A stretch of 61,337 nucleotides of DNA, taken from Novosphingobium sp. 17-62-19 (GTDB taxonomy: Bacteria; Pseudomonadota; Alphaproteobacteria; Sphingomonadales; Sphingomonadaceae). Position numbers and translations under genes: made by a program. A model generated the notes under the pieces. It saw only the letters and a list, made by a program, of their open reading frames with translations. It made no database searches and was not told the DNA's origin. The DNA is taken from contig NZ_NCII01000033.1 in NCBI RefSeq assembly GCF_002256775.1, positions 1 through 61,337 of the forward strand, read 5' to 3'. Below, piece after piece: positions 16,601 through 25,014 of this stretch. Position 1 is the first letter of the stretch; every line of letters starts with the position of its first letter.

Positions 16601-16850
16601 GTCGGGAACCGTCCTGCTTCAATGCGTTGTATGGTGCAAGCCCTGTCATTTAGTCCGAAGTGGAGGCTTAATACAGATTTCCTCAAGCATTTCCCGCAAC
16701 TTTGGGTTAACCAAAATCAACATGCGTTATCTTTAGCGGTCGCTGAACGATCATAAGTTTCGATAGAGTGCGTAGGGGGCGCGTGCCTACTGTCGAGGTT
16801 GAAGACGACCTTCTGTCGTCATGAGCGTTGGTTGGCCGGAGGAGTTTTGT

Positions 16851-17222
16851 TTGGACGCCTTCGCTGATCCAGAACTGGAAAGCCTGAAACTCGCCGTAGC
16901 GATTTACAGTCTTCGTAGAAAACGTGACGTAGCCAGCGCTCGGCGCGGCTTGTTTGGAGAACCCGGTTGGGACATCCTTCTCGACCTTTACATTGCTGAT
17001 CGTCGCCGTACCGAAGTGCAGGTATCTTCGGTGTGCCTTGACGCGGGCGTACCATCGACGACTATTTTGCGTTGGATTGCCCGGCTTGAACAGGAAGGCT
17101 TGATTTATCGCATCGCCGATAACGCGGACGCGCGCCGCCGCTATGTGCGGTTGACCGAAGACGGACATGAGATGATGCGAAACGTTCTGCGCGCAATATC
17201 GGGCACAGCTCTAGTCACCTGA
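16851..17222 (+). CDS. Winged-helix (MarR-like) regulator with IS-altered C-terminus
   Basis: A 123-aa winged-helix protein. The helix-turn-helix covers [31 protein letters not shown], and the wing is [23 protein letters not shown], as in MarR-type or similar sphingomonad regulators. TTG at 16851 is preferred as start because GGAGGAG ends 6 bases upstream; ATG at 16821 has no binding site. An IS630 element entered at TA 17212-17213, just after codon CTA. The protein now ends ...TALVT, whereas joining the flanks would give ...TALG and a TGA. It should therefore still function. Confidence 0.8.
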   Translation: MDAFADPELESLKLAVAIYSLRRKRDVASARRGLFGEPGWDILLDLYIADRRRTEVQVSSVCLDAGVPSTTILRWIARLEQEGLIYRIADNADARRRYVRLTEDGHEMMRNVLRAISGTALVT

Positions 17223-18308
17223 ATCTGAAGTACGCTTCATTGCTTTCTGGCAGAAGCGCTTGACGGAGGCGAGTATTTCGTCGGCGGATTTGGTCCAGCG
17301 ATAGGGTTTTGGGTTTTCGTTGTGCGCCTCGATGAATGCGAGGATGTCCGCTTCGAGTTCGGCGGTGGATCGGTGGACGCCGCGCTGCAACTGCTTGCGC
17401 GTGAGTTCGGCGAACCATCGTTCTACCTGGTTGATCCAGGAGGCCGATGTTGGTGTGAAGTGAACATGCCAGTGCGGACGTCGTGCGAGCCATGCCTTGA
17501 TCCTCGGCGTCTTGTGCGTTGCGTAGTTGTCCATCACGAGGTGCACGTCCGGCCCCTCGGGCATCGCGGCATCGATCTGCTTGAGGAAGTCGAGAAACTC
17601 GGTTGCCCGGTGGCGCTTGTAGCATTTGCCGATCACCGCCCCTGTGGCAATGTCGAGCGCCGCGAACAGCGAAGTCGTACCGTTGCGAACATAGGTATGG
17701 GTGCGCCGCTCGGGGACGCCGGGCGCCATCGGCAGAACCGGCTGTTCGCGATCGAGCGCCTGAATCTGGGACTTCTCGTCGACACACAGTACCACCGCCC
17801 GGTTCGGCGGCGCCATGTAGAGGCCGACGATGTCCTGCACCTTGTCGACGAACAGCGGATCGGTGGAGAGCTTGAAGGTCTGGGATCGGTGCGGCTGCAG
17901 GCCAAAGGCGGCCCAGATCCGGCGGATGGTGGTATGCGAAAGCCCGGTCGCGGCGGCCATTGAGCGGATCGACCAGTGGGTTGCATCCTTGGGCGTGGTG
18001 TTCAGCGTGCGCTCGATCACCTTTGCCACCTGGCCATCGGAGACGGTGCGCGGGCGGCCGGGCCGGTACTCGTCGGTGAGACCCTCGATGCGGCCCTTCA
18101 CGAACCTGCGGCGCCACTTGCCAACCGTGTGCTCGTGCACCCCGAGGCGCTCGGCGACCTCCTTGCTTTGCGAGCCATCTGCGCACAGCAGGATCATCCG
18201 GCACCGATCCGATAACGACCGAGGCACCTTGTGCCGTCGAACCTGTGCCTCAAGAAAAGCGCGCTCCTCCGCGCTCAACACCACCGCATCCGCCTGCCGG
18301 CCTGCCAT
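17211..18308 (-). CDS. IS630-family transposase (intact)
   Basis: A 365-aa DDE transposase. The N-terminal helix-turn-helix part includes [22 protein letters not shown] and a linker GRPRTVSD. The catalytic triad is visible: Asp177 in [13 protein letters not shown], Asp260 in [13 protein letters not shown] and Glu296 in [13 protein letters not shown]. There is no frameshift. The ATG at 18308 lies 56 bp inside the right end. The stop codon TAG is made from the duplicated target TA plus one base of host DNA, so the element itself carries no stop. Confidence 0.96.
   Translation of the reverse strand: MAGRQADAVVLSAEERAFLEAQVRRHKVPRSLSDRCRMILLCADGSQSKEVAERLGVHEHTVGKWRRRFVKGRIEGLTDEYRPGRPRTVSDGQVAKVIERTLNTTPKDATHWSIRSMAAATGLSHTTIRRIWAAFGLQPHRSQTFKLSTDPLFVDKVQDIVGLYMAPPNRAVVLCVDEKSQIQALDREQPVLPMAPGVPERRTHTYVRNGTTSLFAALDIATGAVIGKCYKRHRATEFLDFLKQIDAAMPEGPDVHLVMDNYATHKTPRIKAWLARRPHWHVHFTPTSASWINQVERWFAELTRKQLQRGVHRSTAELEADILAFIEAHNENPKPYRWTKSADEILASVKRFCQKAMKRTSDSGD
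17214..17242 (+). repeat. Left terminal inverted repeat of the IS630 element
   Basis: A 29-bp terminal repeat beginning GTCACC directly after the target TA. It contains the last codons of the transposase gene, and it pairs with 18336-18364 at 21 of 29 positions. Confidence 0.9.
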
Positions 18309-18335
18309 CGCTCATCTCCCCAAATGAATCCGGGT

Positions 18336-18364
18336 CAATGATACGGATTACAGTTCCGGGTGAC
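18336..18364 (-). repeat. Right terminal inverted repeat of the IS630 element
   Basis: A 29-bp repeat ending GGGTGAC directly before target TA 18365-18366. The transposase promoter must lie within or next to this end, since only 56 bp separate the end of the element from the start codon. Confidence 0.9.
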
Positions 18365-18386
18365 TAGGTTGAAGCTTCAGAAAACG

Positions 18387-18421
18387 AAGGCCCCTCTGCC
18401 ATGTGGCAAAGGGGCCTTTCT
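18387..18421. terminator. Bidirectional terminator between the regulator/IS and the RcnB-like gene
   Basis: The outer stem AAGGCCCCT with AGGGGCCTT and the inner stem TGCCA with TGGCA form one long hairpin. TTTC follows on the plus strand and TTCGTTTTC on the minus strand, so it can stop transcripts from both sides. Before the IS insertion it lay about 20 bp after the regulator's stop; now it is 1.16 kb away. It also serves the RcnB-like gene ending at 18458. Confidence 0.85.
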
Positions 18422-18457
18422 GTTGTTGGGCGATTGCTGGCGCGTGATCCCGCCGCG

Positions 18458-19420
18458 TTACCAGAAGAAGTTGTGAATCACGTCGACCACTTCGCCCGAA
18501 TAGGTGTCAACCAGCACCACATCGTTCCAGTAACGGACCCAGCGGTAGGAGCCGTAGGCCGGCGGCAGGCGATAGGCCCACGGATCGTTGATCCAGTAGT
18601 TGTTGCCATAGAAGCCTGAATTCAGGAATATCCCGATCGACAGGCGATTGTAGCCATAGCCGCGATAGGGCGCGTAATACGTGGGCAAGCGATAGAAACC
18701 GCGGTTGGCGGCCCGGTAACGGCCCCAATCATAGCGGTTGTCGCGGCGCCAGTCATTGCTCCAGCGGCGTTGATCGCCCCGGTTGTTGTTCCAACCGTCG
18801 CGGCGTCCATTGTTGTTGTTCCACGCATTGCCGCGCCCGTCGTTGCGATTGTTGTCGCGGTAATTTCGGTTCCGGCCGCTCCAATTGCGATTGTTGTCGC
18901 GGTTGCCATCCCTGCGATCATCGTCACGCCAGTTGTTGTTTGCTCCATTGTTGCGGCCGGGAGAAGAGCCGTTCCAGCGGGTGCCATCCCAGCCGCGCTG
19001 CGGTGTAGCCTGCGCAGTGGCGGGCCGATCTGGCGTGCGGACTTGCGATGGCACAGTGGTAGGCCGCTGTGGCGTAGCTCGCTGCGGAATGCCACGGTCT
19101 TCCCGGCTCCAGCGTGCGCCGTTCTCAACATTACCTGTGCCGCGCCAACTGCCTGTAGCTGGGCGTTCTGCCCGCTGCACAGGCGCTGCTGTGCGAGGCT
19201 GCTGCTGGACGCGCTGTGGGCGCGGCTGTGTCGCCTGACGGCTGCCTGCATCGCTGCTGCGGCCCCACATCCGGCCACCACCGTCACCGCCGCGCGCGCT
19301 GCTGCGTTCGCCGCGCTGCTGGCGTTCCTGCGCCATGACTTCCAGAGGGATGGCGGTGGTTGCCATTGCCACGGCCAGTACCGCGAGGGCGCTCTTGCTG
19401 AAGATTGACTTGCCGGACAT
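18458..19420 (-). CDS. RcnB-like periplasmic protein with Arg/Asn-rich region
   Basis: A 320-aa secreted protein. The signal peptide is KSALAVLAVAMATTAIPLEVMA. A long low-complexity section (about residues 35-230) rich in Arg, Asn, Gly and Trp follows, with many NNRN, RDN and GRR clusters. The C-terminal domain includes FYRLPTYYAPYRGYGYNRL and ends WVRYWNDVVLVDTYSGEVVDVIH, typical of the RcnB family. E. coli RcnB influences nickel/cobalt export; here that role is only a family analogy. ATG at 19420 is chosen because it starts the signal peptide. Confidence 0.82.
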   Translation of the reverse strand: MSGKSIFSKSALAVLAVAMATTAIPLEVMAQERQQRGERSSARGGDGGGRMWGRSSDAGSRQATQPRPQRVQQQPRTAAPVQRAERPATGSWRGTGNVENGARWSREDRGIPQRATPQRPTTVPSQVRTPDRPATAQATPQRGWDGTRWNGSSPGRNNGANNNWRDDDRRDGNRDNNRNWSGRNRNYRDNNRNDGRGNAWNNNNGRRDGWNNNRGDQRRWSNDWRRDNRYDWGRYRAANRGFYRLPTYYAPYRGYGYNRLSIGIFLNSGFYGNNYWINDPWAYRLPPAYGSYRWVRYWNDVVLVDTYSGEVVDVIHNFFW

Positions 19421-19553
19421 CGTGGCCGACCCTTTCCCGATTGTTGGCCATGACACTTCAGGGCCGTTACCATTTCGTAATACGTGATTCGCGCTGTCCG
19501 ATGTATGAACCGGATTGACCACCTCTCGTTCAGGTTTGTGTGGAGAAACATGA

Positions 19554-20144
19554 ATGGAGTTGACGCTGGATTGGGTGCTGGCCGATGCAACTGGGCGGCT
19601 TGCTTCAGCGGCCCAAGATCGGCGGCACGCCATGCACACGCCGGTGGTCGGCACGGCTGACGGTGACCTGCGGATCATGGTCCTGCGCGAGGCACCCGCT
19701 GATCTGGCGCGCTTGCGCTTTCATACTGACCTGCGCAGCCCCAAATGCGCGTTGATCGGTGAAGGTGCAGCTGTTTCATTGCTGGCCTATGATCCGGCAG
19801 CGCGCGTGCAACTGCGGATGCGCGGGGAAGGGTGGATCGAGCACGCGAGCCTCCTTTCCGACATTGCGTGGGAGCGCTCTGCCCCCTCCAGCCGCCGCTG
19901 CTATCTGGCCGAGGCAGGTCCGGGCGCGCTGCTGGAAGAGGCTGGTTCGGCCCTCCCCGAAGACCTGCTGCACCGCGCGCCGATGCCGGAAGAGACATTG
20001 CCCGGCCGCAGCAATTTTGCGGTGCTGCTGGTCGAAGTGCGCAGCCTTGACTGGTTGCGCCTGACGCATCTGGGCGGCGAACGCGCCCGCTTTACCCGCC
20101 CCAGCGCGGATCTGCCGTGGCGTGCGGAATGGTTGGCGCCTTGA
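19554..20144 (+). CDS. Pyridoxamine 5'-phosphate oxidase-like FMN-binding protein
   Basis: A 196-aa protein of the PNPOx-like split-barrel fold. FHTDLRSPKCALIGEGAAVSLLAYDPAARVQLRMRGEG is the typical flavin-binding barrel region, and it ends WRAEWLAP like PdxH-type proteins. It lacks the full PdxH substrate residues, so a general flavin or heme-utilisation role is as likely as vitamin B6 synthesis. GGAG 8 bases before the ATG at 19554 fixes the start. The DUF6265-type gene follows 11 bp later, probably in the same operon. Confidence 0.78.
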   Translation: MELTLDWVLADATGRLASAAQDRRHAMHTPVVGTADGDLRIMVLREAPADLARLRFHTDLRSPKCALIGEGAAVSLLAYDPAARVQLRMRGEGWIEHASLLSDIAWERSAPSSRRCYLAEAGPGALLEEAGSALPEDLLHRAPMPEETLPGRSNFAVLLVEVRSLDWLRLTHLGGERARFTRPSADLPWRAEWLAP

Positions 20145-20155
20145 AGGAGAACGCA

Positions 20156-20632
20156 ATGAACAGGCTCAAGCTTGCACTTGCAGTCATGCTGCTGGCACCG
20201 GCGCCTGCGCTGGCGGCACCGGCAGCCACCTTGGCAGACCTCGCGTGGCTGCAAGGCTCATGGGAGGGTGAGGGCATCGCTGGCGCACCTGCGCTCGAAG
20301 CCTATTCCCCGCCCGCAGGTGGGCAGATGGTTGGCCACTTCCGCCAGATGAATGCCGATGGCACCGTCATGTTTTACGAGATCATCACCATCGTCGAAGA
20401 AGGTGGATCGCTCGCCTACCGGCTCAAGCACTTCAATCCCGACCTTACCGGGTGGGAGGAGAAGAACGAGGTCGAGGCTTTTGCGCTAACCGCAAAGTCA
20501 GCGGACCGGTTTGATTTCTCCGGCCTAGTCTATGAGCGCACAGGAGCCGATACAATGACCGCGTCGGTCGTGGTTGAGGAAAAGGGCAAGCGCGAAACGC
20601 TGGTCTTCCGCTTCCGCCGCAAGGGCAGATAG
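20156..20632 (+). CDS. Secreted DUF6265-type protein
   Basis: A 158-aa protein with a signal peptide (LKLALAVMLLAPAPALAA). A compact domain starts LADLAWLQGSWEGEG, contains PAGGQMVGHFRQMNADGTVMFYEI and ends LVFRFRRKG. This pattern fits the lipocalin-like DUF6265 family of unknown function. AAGGAGA directly upstream supports the ATG at 20156. It is exported and probably acts in the periplasm. It is convergent with ettA. Confidence 0.75.
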   Translation: MNRLKLALAVMLLAPAPALAAPAATLADLAWLQGSWEGEGIAGAPALEAYSPPAGGQMVGHFRQMNADGTVMFYEIITIVEEGGSLAYRLKHFNPDLTGWEEKNEVEAFALTAKSADRFDFSGLVYERTGADTMTASVVVEEKGKRETLVFRFRRKGR

Positions 20633-20653
20633 CGGAAGACCACGCGTCTCAGA

Positions 20654-22327
20654 TCAGCGCGTCAGCTTCTTGTAGGCCAGCGCGGTTGGCCGGTCAGCCG
20701 CATCGCCCAGGCGGCGGCGCTTGTCTTCTTCATAAGCCGCGAAGTTGCCTTCGAACCATTCGACGTGGCTGTTGCCTTCGAAGGCCAGGATGTGCGTGGC
20801 CAGACGGTCAAGGAAGAAGCGGTCGTGCGAGATGACCACGGCGCAACCGGCGAAGTTTTCGATGGCGTCTTCCAGCGCGCTCAGCGTTTCCACGTCAAGG
20901 TCGTTGGTCGGTTCGTCAAGCAGCAGCACGTTGCCGCCCAGCTTCAGCATCTTGGCCATGTGGACGCGATTGCGTTCACCGCCTGAAAGCTTGCCGACGT
21001 TCTTCTGCTGGTCAGCGCCCTTGAAGTTGAACGCGCCGACATAGGCGCGGGTGGACATGTCCTGCTTGTTGACAGTCATGTAGTCCAGCCCGTCCGAGAT
21101 TTCCTCCCAGACGTTGTTCTTGGGGTTCAGATCGTCGCGGCTCTGGTCGACATAGCCGAGGTGAACGGTGCTGCCGATTTCCACGGTGCCGCTGTCAGGC
21201 TGTTCCTTGCCGGTGAGGATCTTGAACAGCGTGGACTTGCCCGCGCCGTTCGGCCCGATGATGCCCACGATGCCGCCTGGTGGCAGCATGAAGGACAGGT
21301 CTTCGAACAGCAGCTTGTCGCCATAGGCCTTCGAGATGTTCTTGACCTCGATAACCTTGCCGCCAAGGCGTTCGGGCACCTGAATGACGATCTGCGCCTT
21401 GCCGATCGGGCGATTGTCCTGCGCGTTCTGCAGTTCCTCGAACTTGCGGATACGCGCCTTGCTCTTGGTCTGGCGGGCGGCTGGCGTCTGCCGGATCCAT
21501 TCGAGTTCGCGGGTAAGGGCCTTCTTCTTGCCGCTTTCCTCGCGATCTTCCTGCTCAAGGCGCTTGGCCTTCTTTTCCAGATAGGTCGAATAGTTGCCCT
21601 CGTAAGGGAAGTACTTTCCGCGGTCGAGTTCGAGGATCCAGCCCACCACGTTGTCGAGGAAGTAGCGGTCATGGGTGATCATCAGCACCGCGCCAGCATA
21701 TTCTTTAAGGTGGTTTTCCAGCCAGTTGACCGATTCAGCGTCAAGGTGGTTGGTCGGTTCGTCGAGCAGCAGGATTGAAGGCTTCTGGATCAGCAGACGA
21801 GTCAGCGCGATGCGGCGCTTTTCGCCGCCCGATAGACTGTTCACCGGCCAATCGCCCGGCGGGCAACGCAGCGCTTCCATCGCGATTTCAAGCTGGTTGT
21901 CGAGCGTCCAGCCATCGACCGCGTCGATCTTGTCCTGCAACTCGCTCATCTCGGCGCCCAGCGCATCGAAATCGGCGTCTTCCTCTGCCATTTCCATGCC
22001 GATCGCATTGAAACGGTCAACCATGTCGGCAATCGCGCGCGCACCATCCTTGACGTTTTCAAGAACAGTCTTGCTCTCGTCGAGCTGCGGTTCCTGTTCA
22101 AGATAGCCGACCGTAATGTTCTCACCCGCCCAGGCCTCGCCGGTGTAATCCTTGTCGATCCCGGCCATGATCTTGATAAGCGTCGATTTACCGGCACCGT
22201 TGGGGCCAACGATGCCGATCTTTGCGCCTTGGTAGAATTGCAAGCTGATGTCGCTCAGCACCGGCTTTTGCGCGCCGGGGAAAGTCTTCGTCATGTTCTT
22301 CATGACGTAGGCATATTGGGCAGCCAT
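20654..22327 (-). CDS. ettA: Energy-dependent translational throttle protein EttA (ABC-F ATPase)
   Basis: A 557-aa ABC-F protein with two ATP-binding cassettes and no membrane segments. Both Walker A motifs (GPNGAGKST near residues 40 and 360) and both signatures (LSGGEKRRIALTR, LSGGERNRVHMAK) are present. The linker has the helical arm QEDREESGKKKALTRELEWIRQTPAARQ typical of EttA. EttA binds the ribosomal E site and gates elongation according to ADP/ATP ratio. It stands alone and is divergent from the M28 peptidase gene. Confidence 0.95.
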   Translation of the reverse strand: MAAQYAYVMKNMTKTFPGAQKPVLSDISLQFYQGAKIGIVGPNGAGKSTLIKIMAGIDKDYTGEAWAGENITVGYLEQEPQLDESKTVLENVKDGARAIADMVDRFNAIGMEMAEEDADFDALGAEMSELQDKIDAVDGWTLDNQLEIAMEALRCPPGDWPVNSLSGGEKRRIALTRLLIQKPSILLLDEPTNHLDAESVNWLENHLKEYAGAVLMITHDRYFLDNVVGWILELDRGKYFPYEGNYSTYLEKKAKRLEQEDREESGKKKALTRELEWIRQTPAARQTKSKARIRKFEELQNAQDNRPIGKAQIVIQVPERLGGKVIEVKNISKAYGDKLLFEDLSFMLPPGGIVGIIGPNGAGKSTLFKILTGKEQPDSGTVEIGSTVHLGYVDQSRDDLNPKNNVWEEISDGLDYMTVNKQDMSTRAYVGAFNFKGADQQKNVGKLSGGERNRVHMAKMLKLGGNVLLLDEPTNDLDVETLSALEDAIENFAGCAVVISHDRFFLDRLATHILAFEGNSHVEWFEGNFAAYEEDKRRRLGDAADRPTALAYKKLTR

Positions 22328-22477
22328 GTCGGGTCCTTGGATGAATGGCGAAAAGGAGTTGCGCCGCCTCTACCGAACAGGAACCGCGCGGGCAAGCGTG
22401 GCCTGAGAATCAATGGGCGCGCAACAAGGGCGACGGCGGGGCTTGGCAGCGGCAAGGCGGGGCGATAGCAAGGTTGC

Positions 22478-23812
22478 ATGAGAAACCTTTCCTGCGCTGT
22501 TGCGCTCACCGCCGCTCTTCTTTCCTCAACAGCTTATGCGCAGGAGCCGAAGGGCGATGTCGCGTGGGACATCCTCGCAGGGCTCACCAGCGAAGTCGGC
22601 CCGCGTATGCCGGGCAGCGAGGCTGAGGCGCGTGCCCGTGTTTGGGCCGATGCGCGGTTGAAATCGCTGGGCTTCAGCAACGTCACCGTGGAACCATTCC
22701 CCATCCGTGGTTACGTGCGCGGGCGGGACGAGGGGAGCCTGATTGCGCCGATCCCGTTCAAGCTGGCGGTAACGGCGCTTGGCTATAGCGGCACGACGCC
22801 CGAAAAGGGTGTCGAAGGCGAGGTTGTCTATTTCCCCACGCTCGATGCGCTAAAGGCCGCGCCCGCAGGTTCGCTCACCGGCAAGATCGCCTTCATCGAC
22901 CACGCGATGAAGCGCGCGCAGGATGGCAGCGGCTATGGTCCCTATGGCGCTGTGCGCAGGCAGGGACCAGCCATCGCTGCGGGCAAGGGTGCACTCGCCA
23001 CGGTGATCCGCTCCATCGGCACGGACAATCACCGCAATCCGCACACCGGCGGCACCACATTCCCCGATGGCGTGAAGGCCATCCCGGCGGGCGCGGTTTC
23101 AAACCCGGATGCCGATCTGATTGCGCGCATCGCCCGCAGCGGCAAGCCGATCCGGTTGAACCTGACGCTGACCGGCAAGACCGTGGATGGTCTGCCATCG
23201 GGCAACGTCTATGCCGATCTTCCGGGCCGTGACCCTTCGCTTCCCGCGATCCTGCTCGGGTGCCATCTCGACAGTTGGGATCTGGGCACCGGCGCGATTG
23301 ACGATGCGGCGGGCTGCGCGATCATCACCGCCGCAGCCTTGAAAGCGCAGGAGGGCGGCAAACCTCTGCGCACGATCCGCGTGTTTTGGGCAGGCTCCGA
23401 AGAACTGGGCGGTTTTGGCGGCAAAGCCTTTGCCGAAAAGCACGCTGAACCTTACGCGCTGGCCATGGAAAGCGATTTCGGCGCAGCCAAGGTCTGGCGC
23501 GTGACGTTCAGCATGACCGAGGCGAACAAGGCCTTGACCGACCGGATTGCTACCGCGCTGTCACCGATGGGGATCGTGCGCGGGGCGGGCAAGGCCAGCG
23601 GCGGCACCGACGTTGCACCGGTCATTGCCAAGCAGAAGTTGGCCGTGGTGGACCTTGATCAAGACGGTACGCACTACTTCGATCTGCACCACACGCCTGA
23701 TGATACGCTCGACAAGGTTGATCCGGCGGAACTGGCGCAGAACGTTGCGGCGTGGACTGAAGTGCTGAAGATCGTGGCGAACGAGGCGGGGCCGATTGCT
23801 GCGGTGGAGTAG
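22478..23812 (+). CDS. Secreted M28-family metallopeptidase
   Basis: A 444-aa exopeptidase-like protein with an N-terminal signal peptide (LSCAVALTAALLSSTAYA). The two-zinc catalytic core is complete: His/Asp in LLGCHLDSWDLG, the bridging Asp in GAIDDAAGCAI, Glu-Glu in GSEELGGFG, Asp in MESDFGAA and His in HHTPDDT. A protease-associated insert (about residues 110-210) lies before the catalytic domain. It would cleave N-terminal residues from peptides in the periplasm or outside. It is convergent with the histidine kinase across a 14-bp-stem palindrome. Confidence 0.9.
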   Translation: MRNLSCAVALTAALLSSTAYAQEPKGDVAWDILAGLTSEVGPRMPGSEAEARARVWADARLKSLGFSNVTVEPFPIRGYVRGRDEGSLIAPIPFKLAVTALGYSGTTPEKGVEGEVVYFPTLDALKAAPAGSLTGKIAFIDHAMKRAQDGSGYGPYGAVRRQGPAIAAGKGALATVIRSIGTDNHRNPHTGGTTFPDGVKAIPAGAVSNPDADLIARIARSGKPIRLNLTLTGKTVDGLPSGNVYADLPGRDPSLPAILLGCHLDSWDLGTGAIDDAAGCAIITAAALKAQEGGKPLRTIRVFWAGSEELGGFGGKAFAEKHAEPYALAMESDFGAAKVWRVTFSMTEANKALTDRIATALSPMGIVRGAGKASGGTDVAPVIAKQKLAVVDLDQDGTHYFDLHHTPDDTLDKVDPAELAQNVAAWTEVLKIVANEAGPIAAVE

Positions 23813-23847
23813 AGGGCAGCGCTTTCGCTACGTAATTCGCTCTAAAA

Positions 23848-23879
23848 TGCGTCATTCCCGCCTGCGCGGGAATGACGCA
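23848..23879. terminator. Palindrome with perfect 14-bp stem between convergent genes
   Basis: TGCGTCATTCCCGC and GCGGGAATGACGCA pair perfectly around a 4-base loop (CTGC). It sits between the M28 peptidase and the histidine kinase, which converge. GTCATTCCCGC-type palindromes recur in many proteobacterial genomes as repeat elements, so this may be a repeat copy used as a terminator. There is no long T-run. Confidence 0.65.
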
Positions 23880-23897
23880 GCTTTGGGATCACAAACT

Positions 23898-24911
23898 TCA
23901 ATCCGCGTCTTCGGGAAATTCCACCACGGTAGTCACGCCGTTGCTGCTGTCCGTGGTCACTTCTCCGCCAAGCTGCGCGACGAACCCTTTGATTATTGTG
24001 GTTCCCAGCCCGCGATGGCGTGGGGCTTCGTTTCCGCTTGCCGGATAAAAGCCCCTGCCATTGTCGGCGATGGTGAGGCGCAGGCGGCTGCTTCCTCTAC
24101 GCTCCAGCGTCAGCCGCACTTCGCCCGGTTGCCCTTCTGCAAAGGCGTGCTTGATCGAATTGTTGAGCACTTCGGTGACGAGAAGCATCAGCGTCATCAT
24201 CCGGTCCACCGCGATGCGGGCGTCAACGGCGTTGACCTCAATCGTCACGTGGCTGGCGGCGGCCACGTCTTGTGCATGGCGCACCACGCTCTCAATTTGC
24301 TCAGGCAGCGCAAGTTCGCGCGCCGCAGGATCGTAAAGCTGGCGATGGACACGGCCCATCAGTTCGATGCGGGTATCGGCGCTTTCCAGAATGCGCATGG
24401 CCGAGGCTGGATCGCGCTCAATCTGGCGGCGTTGCAGACGCAGCATTGATGATACCGACGCAAGGTTGTTGGCCACGCGGTGCTGCAATTCCTTGAACAA
24501 CAAGGTTTGCTGATCGGCCATCGCGGCAAGCTGATCCTGGTTTTCCTCCAACCGCGCCTGGCGTTGCTGAAGGCCATCGATCAACCAGATGTCCACCACC
24601 ACGACGGCGCTGAAGAACAGCAGCGCAGTCGCCACCGGCACGCTCAGTTCGAAGCTTTCGAACGGCGGGATGAAGTAGAACCACGATGCGAAGAAGCTGA
24701 TCGCCGCACAAAGCGCACCGGGGCCGCGTCCGCCAATAAACGCCGCGATGATGACCGCTGGAAAGAAGGTCAGGAACGGGAAGCCCGGTGGCAGCAGATG
24801 GTCCGCCGCAAACCGGACAGCAATCGCCAGCACAGCAAACAGCACAGCGAGCGAATAGGCTGCCAGCCTGCCGCGAACGGGTCTGAAAAGGGCGCGGGCA
24901 GCGGGCAACAT
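23898..24911 (-). CDS. DUF4118-containing HisKA_2-type sensor histidine kinase
   Basis: A 337-aa membrane kinase. Four membrane helices fill about residues 10-110 (AYSLAVLFAVLAIAVRF, FPFLTFFPAVIIAAFIGG, ALCAAISFFASWFYF and ATALLFFSAVVVVDIWL), matching DUF4118 as in KdpD. The phosphoacceptor histidine is in KELQHRVANNLASV. The ATPase domain has the N box TEVLNNSIKHAF and the G box ADNGRGFYP. No response regulator is adjacent. ATG at 24911 begins just before the membrane part; its ribosome binding site is weak. The signal sensed is unknown. Confidence 0.87.
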   Translation of the reverse strand: MLPAARALFRPVRGRLAAYSLAVLFAVLAIAVRFAADHLLPPGFPFLTFFPAVIIAAFIGGRGPGALCAAISFFASWFYFIPPFESFELSVPVATALLFFSAVVVVDIWLIDGLQQRQARLEENQDQLAAMADQQTLLFKELQHRVANNLASVSSMLRLQRRQIERDPASAMRILESADTRIELMGRVHRQLYDPAARELALPEQIESVVRHAQDVAAASHVTIEVNAVDARIAVDRMMTLMLLVTEVLNNSIKHAFAEGQPGEVRLTLERRGSSRLRLTIADNGRGFYPASGNEAPRHRGLGTTIIKGFVAQLGGEVTTDSSNGVTTVVEFPEDAD

Positions 24912-24961
24912 ATCTTGCGCACGATTGCCAGCAAGATCATCGCTTGGCAATGTCACATGAC

Positions 24962-24992
24962 AGAGGCCCGCCGAAATAATCGACGGCCCTCT
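24962..24992 (-). terminator. Hairpin after the thiolase gene
   Basis: AGAGGCCCGCCGA and TCGACGGCCCTCT pair at 11 of 13 positions around AATAA. It lies 23 bp beyond the thiolase stop and just upstream of the histidine kinase, so it probably separates the two minus-strand transcripts. The T-run is weak. Confidence 0.5.
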
Positions 24993-25014
24993 GGTTACAT
25001 TTGCAATTTGTTGT

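Larger units (their letters stand above)
17214..18364 (-). mobile_element. IS630-family insertion sequence (1151 bp)
   Basis: Boundaries follow from terminal inverted repeats and a TA target duplication. TA at 17212-17213 and 18365-18366 flank the element. The ends read inwards as GTCACCTGAATCTGAAG (left) and GTCACCCGGAACTGTAA (right), matching at 21 of 29 positions. IS630/Tc1-mariner elements always insert at TA. One intact transposase fills the element. Host sequence on the two sides joins into a sensible regulator stop and a terminator, so the insertion is recent and clean. Confidence 0.95.

Noticed and set aside
16605-16628. GGAAC-N15-CGTT resembling an EcfG general-stress promoter
   Set aside because: The spacing is one or two bases short of the usual 16-17, and the next plus-strand gene starts over 220 bp away. 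Too weak to annotate.
18770-19408. Plus-strand open frame rich in Val, Ala and Ile over the RcnB-like gene
   Set aside because: Its composition is the mirror of the Asn/Arg-rich repeats on the other strand, so it is a shadow.
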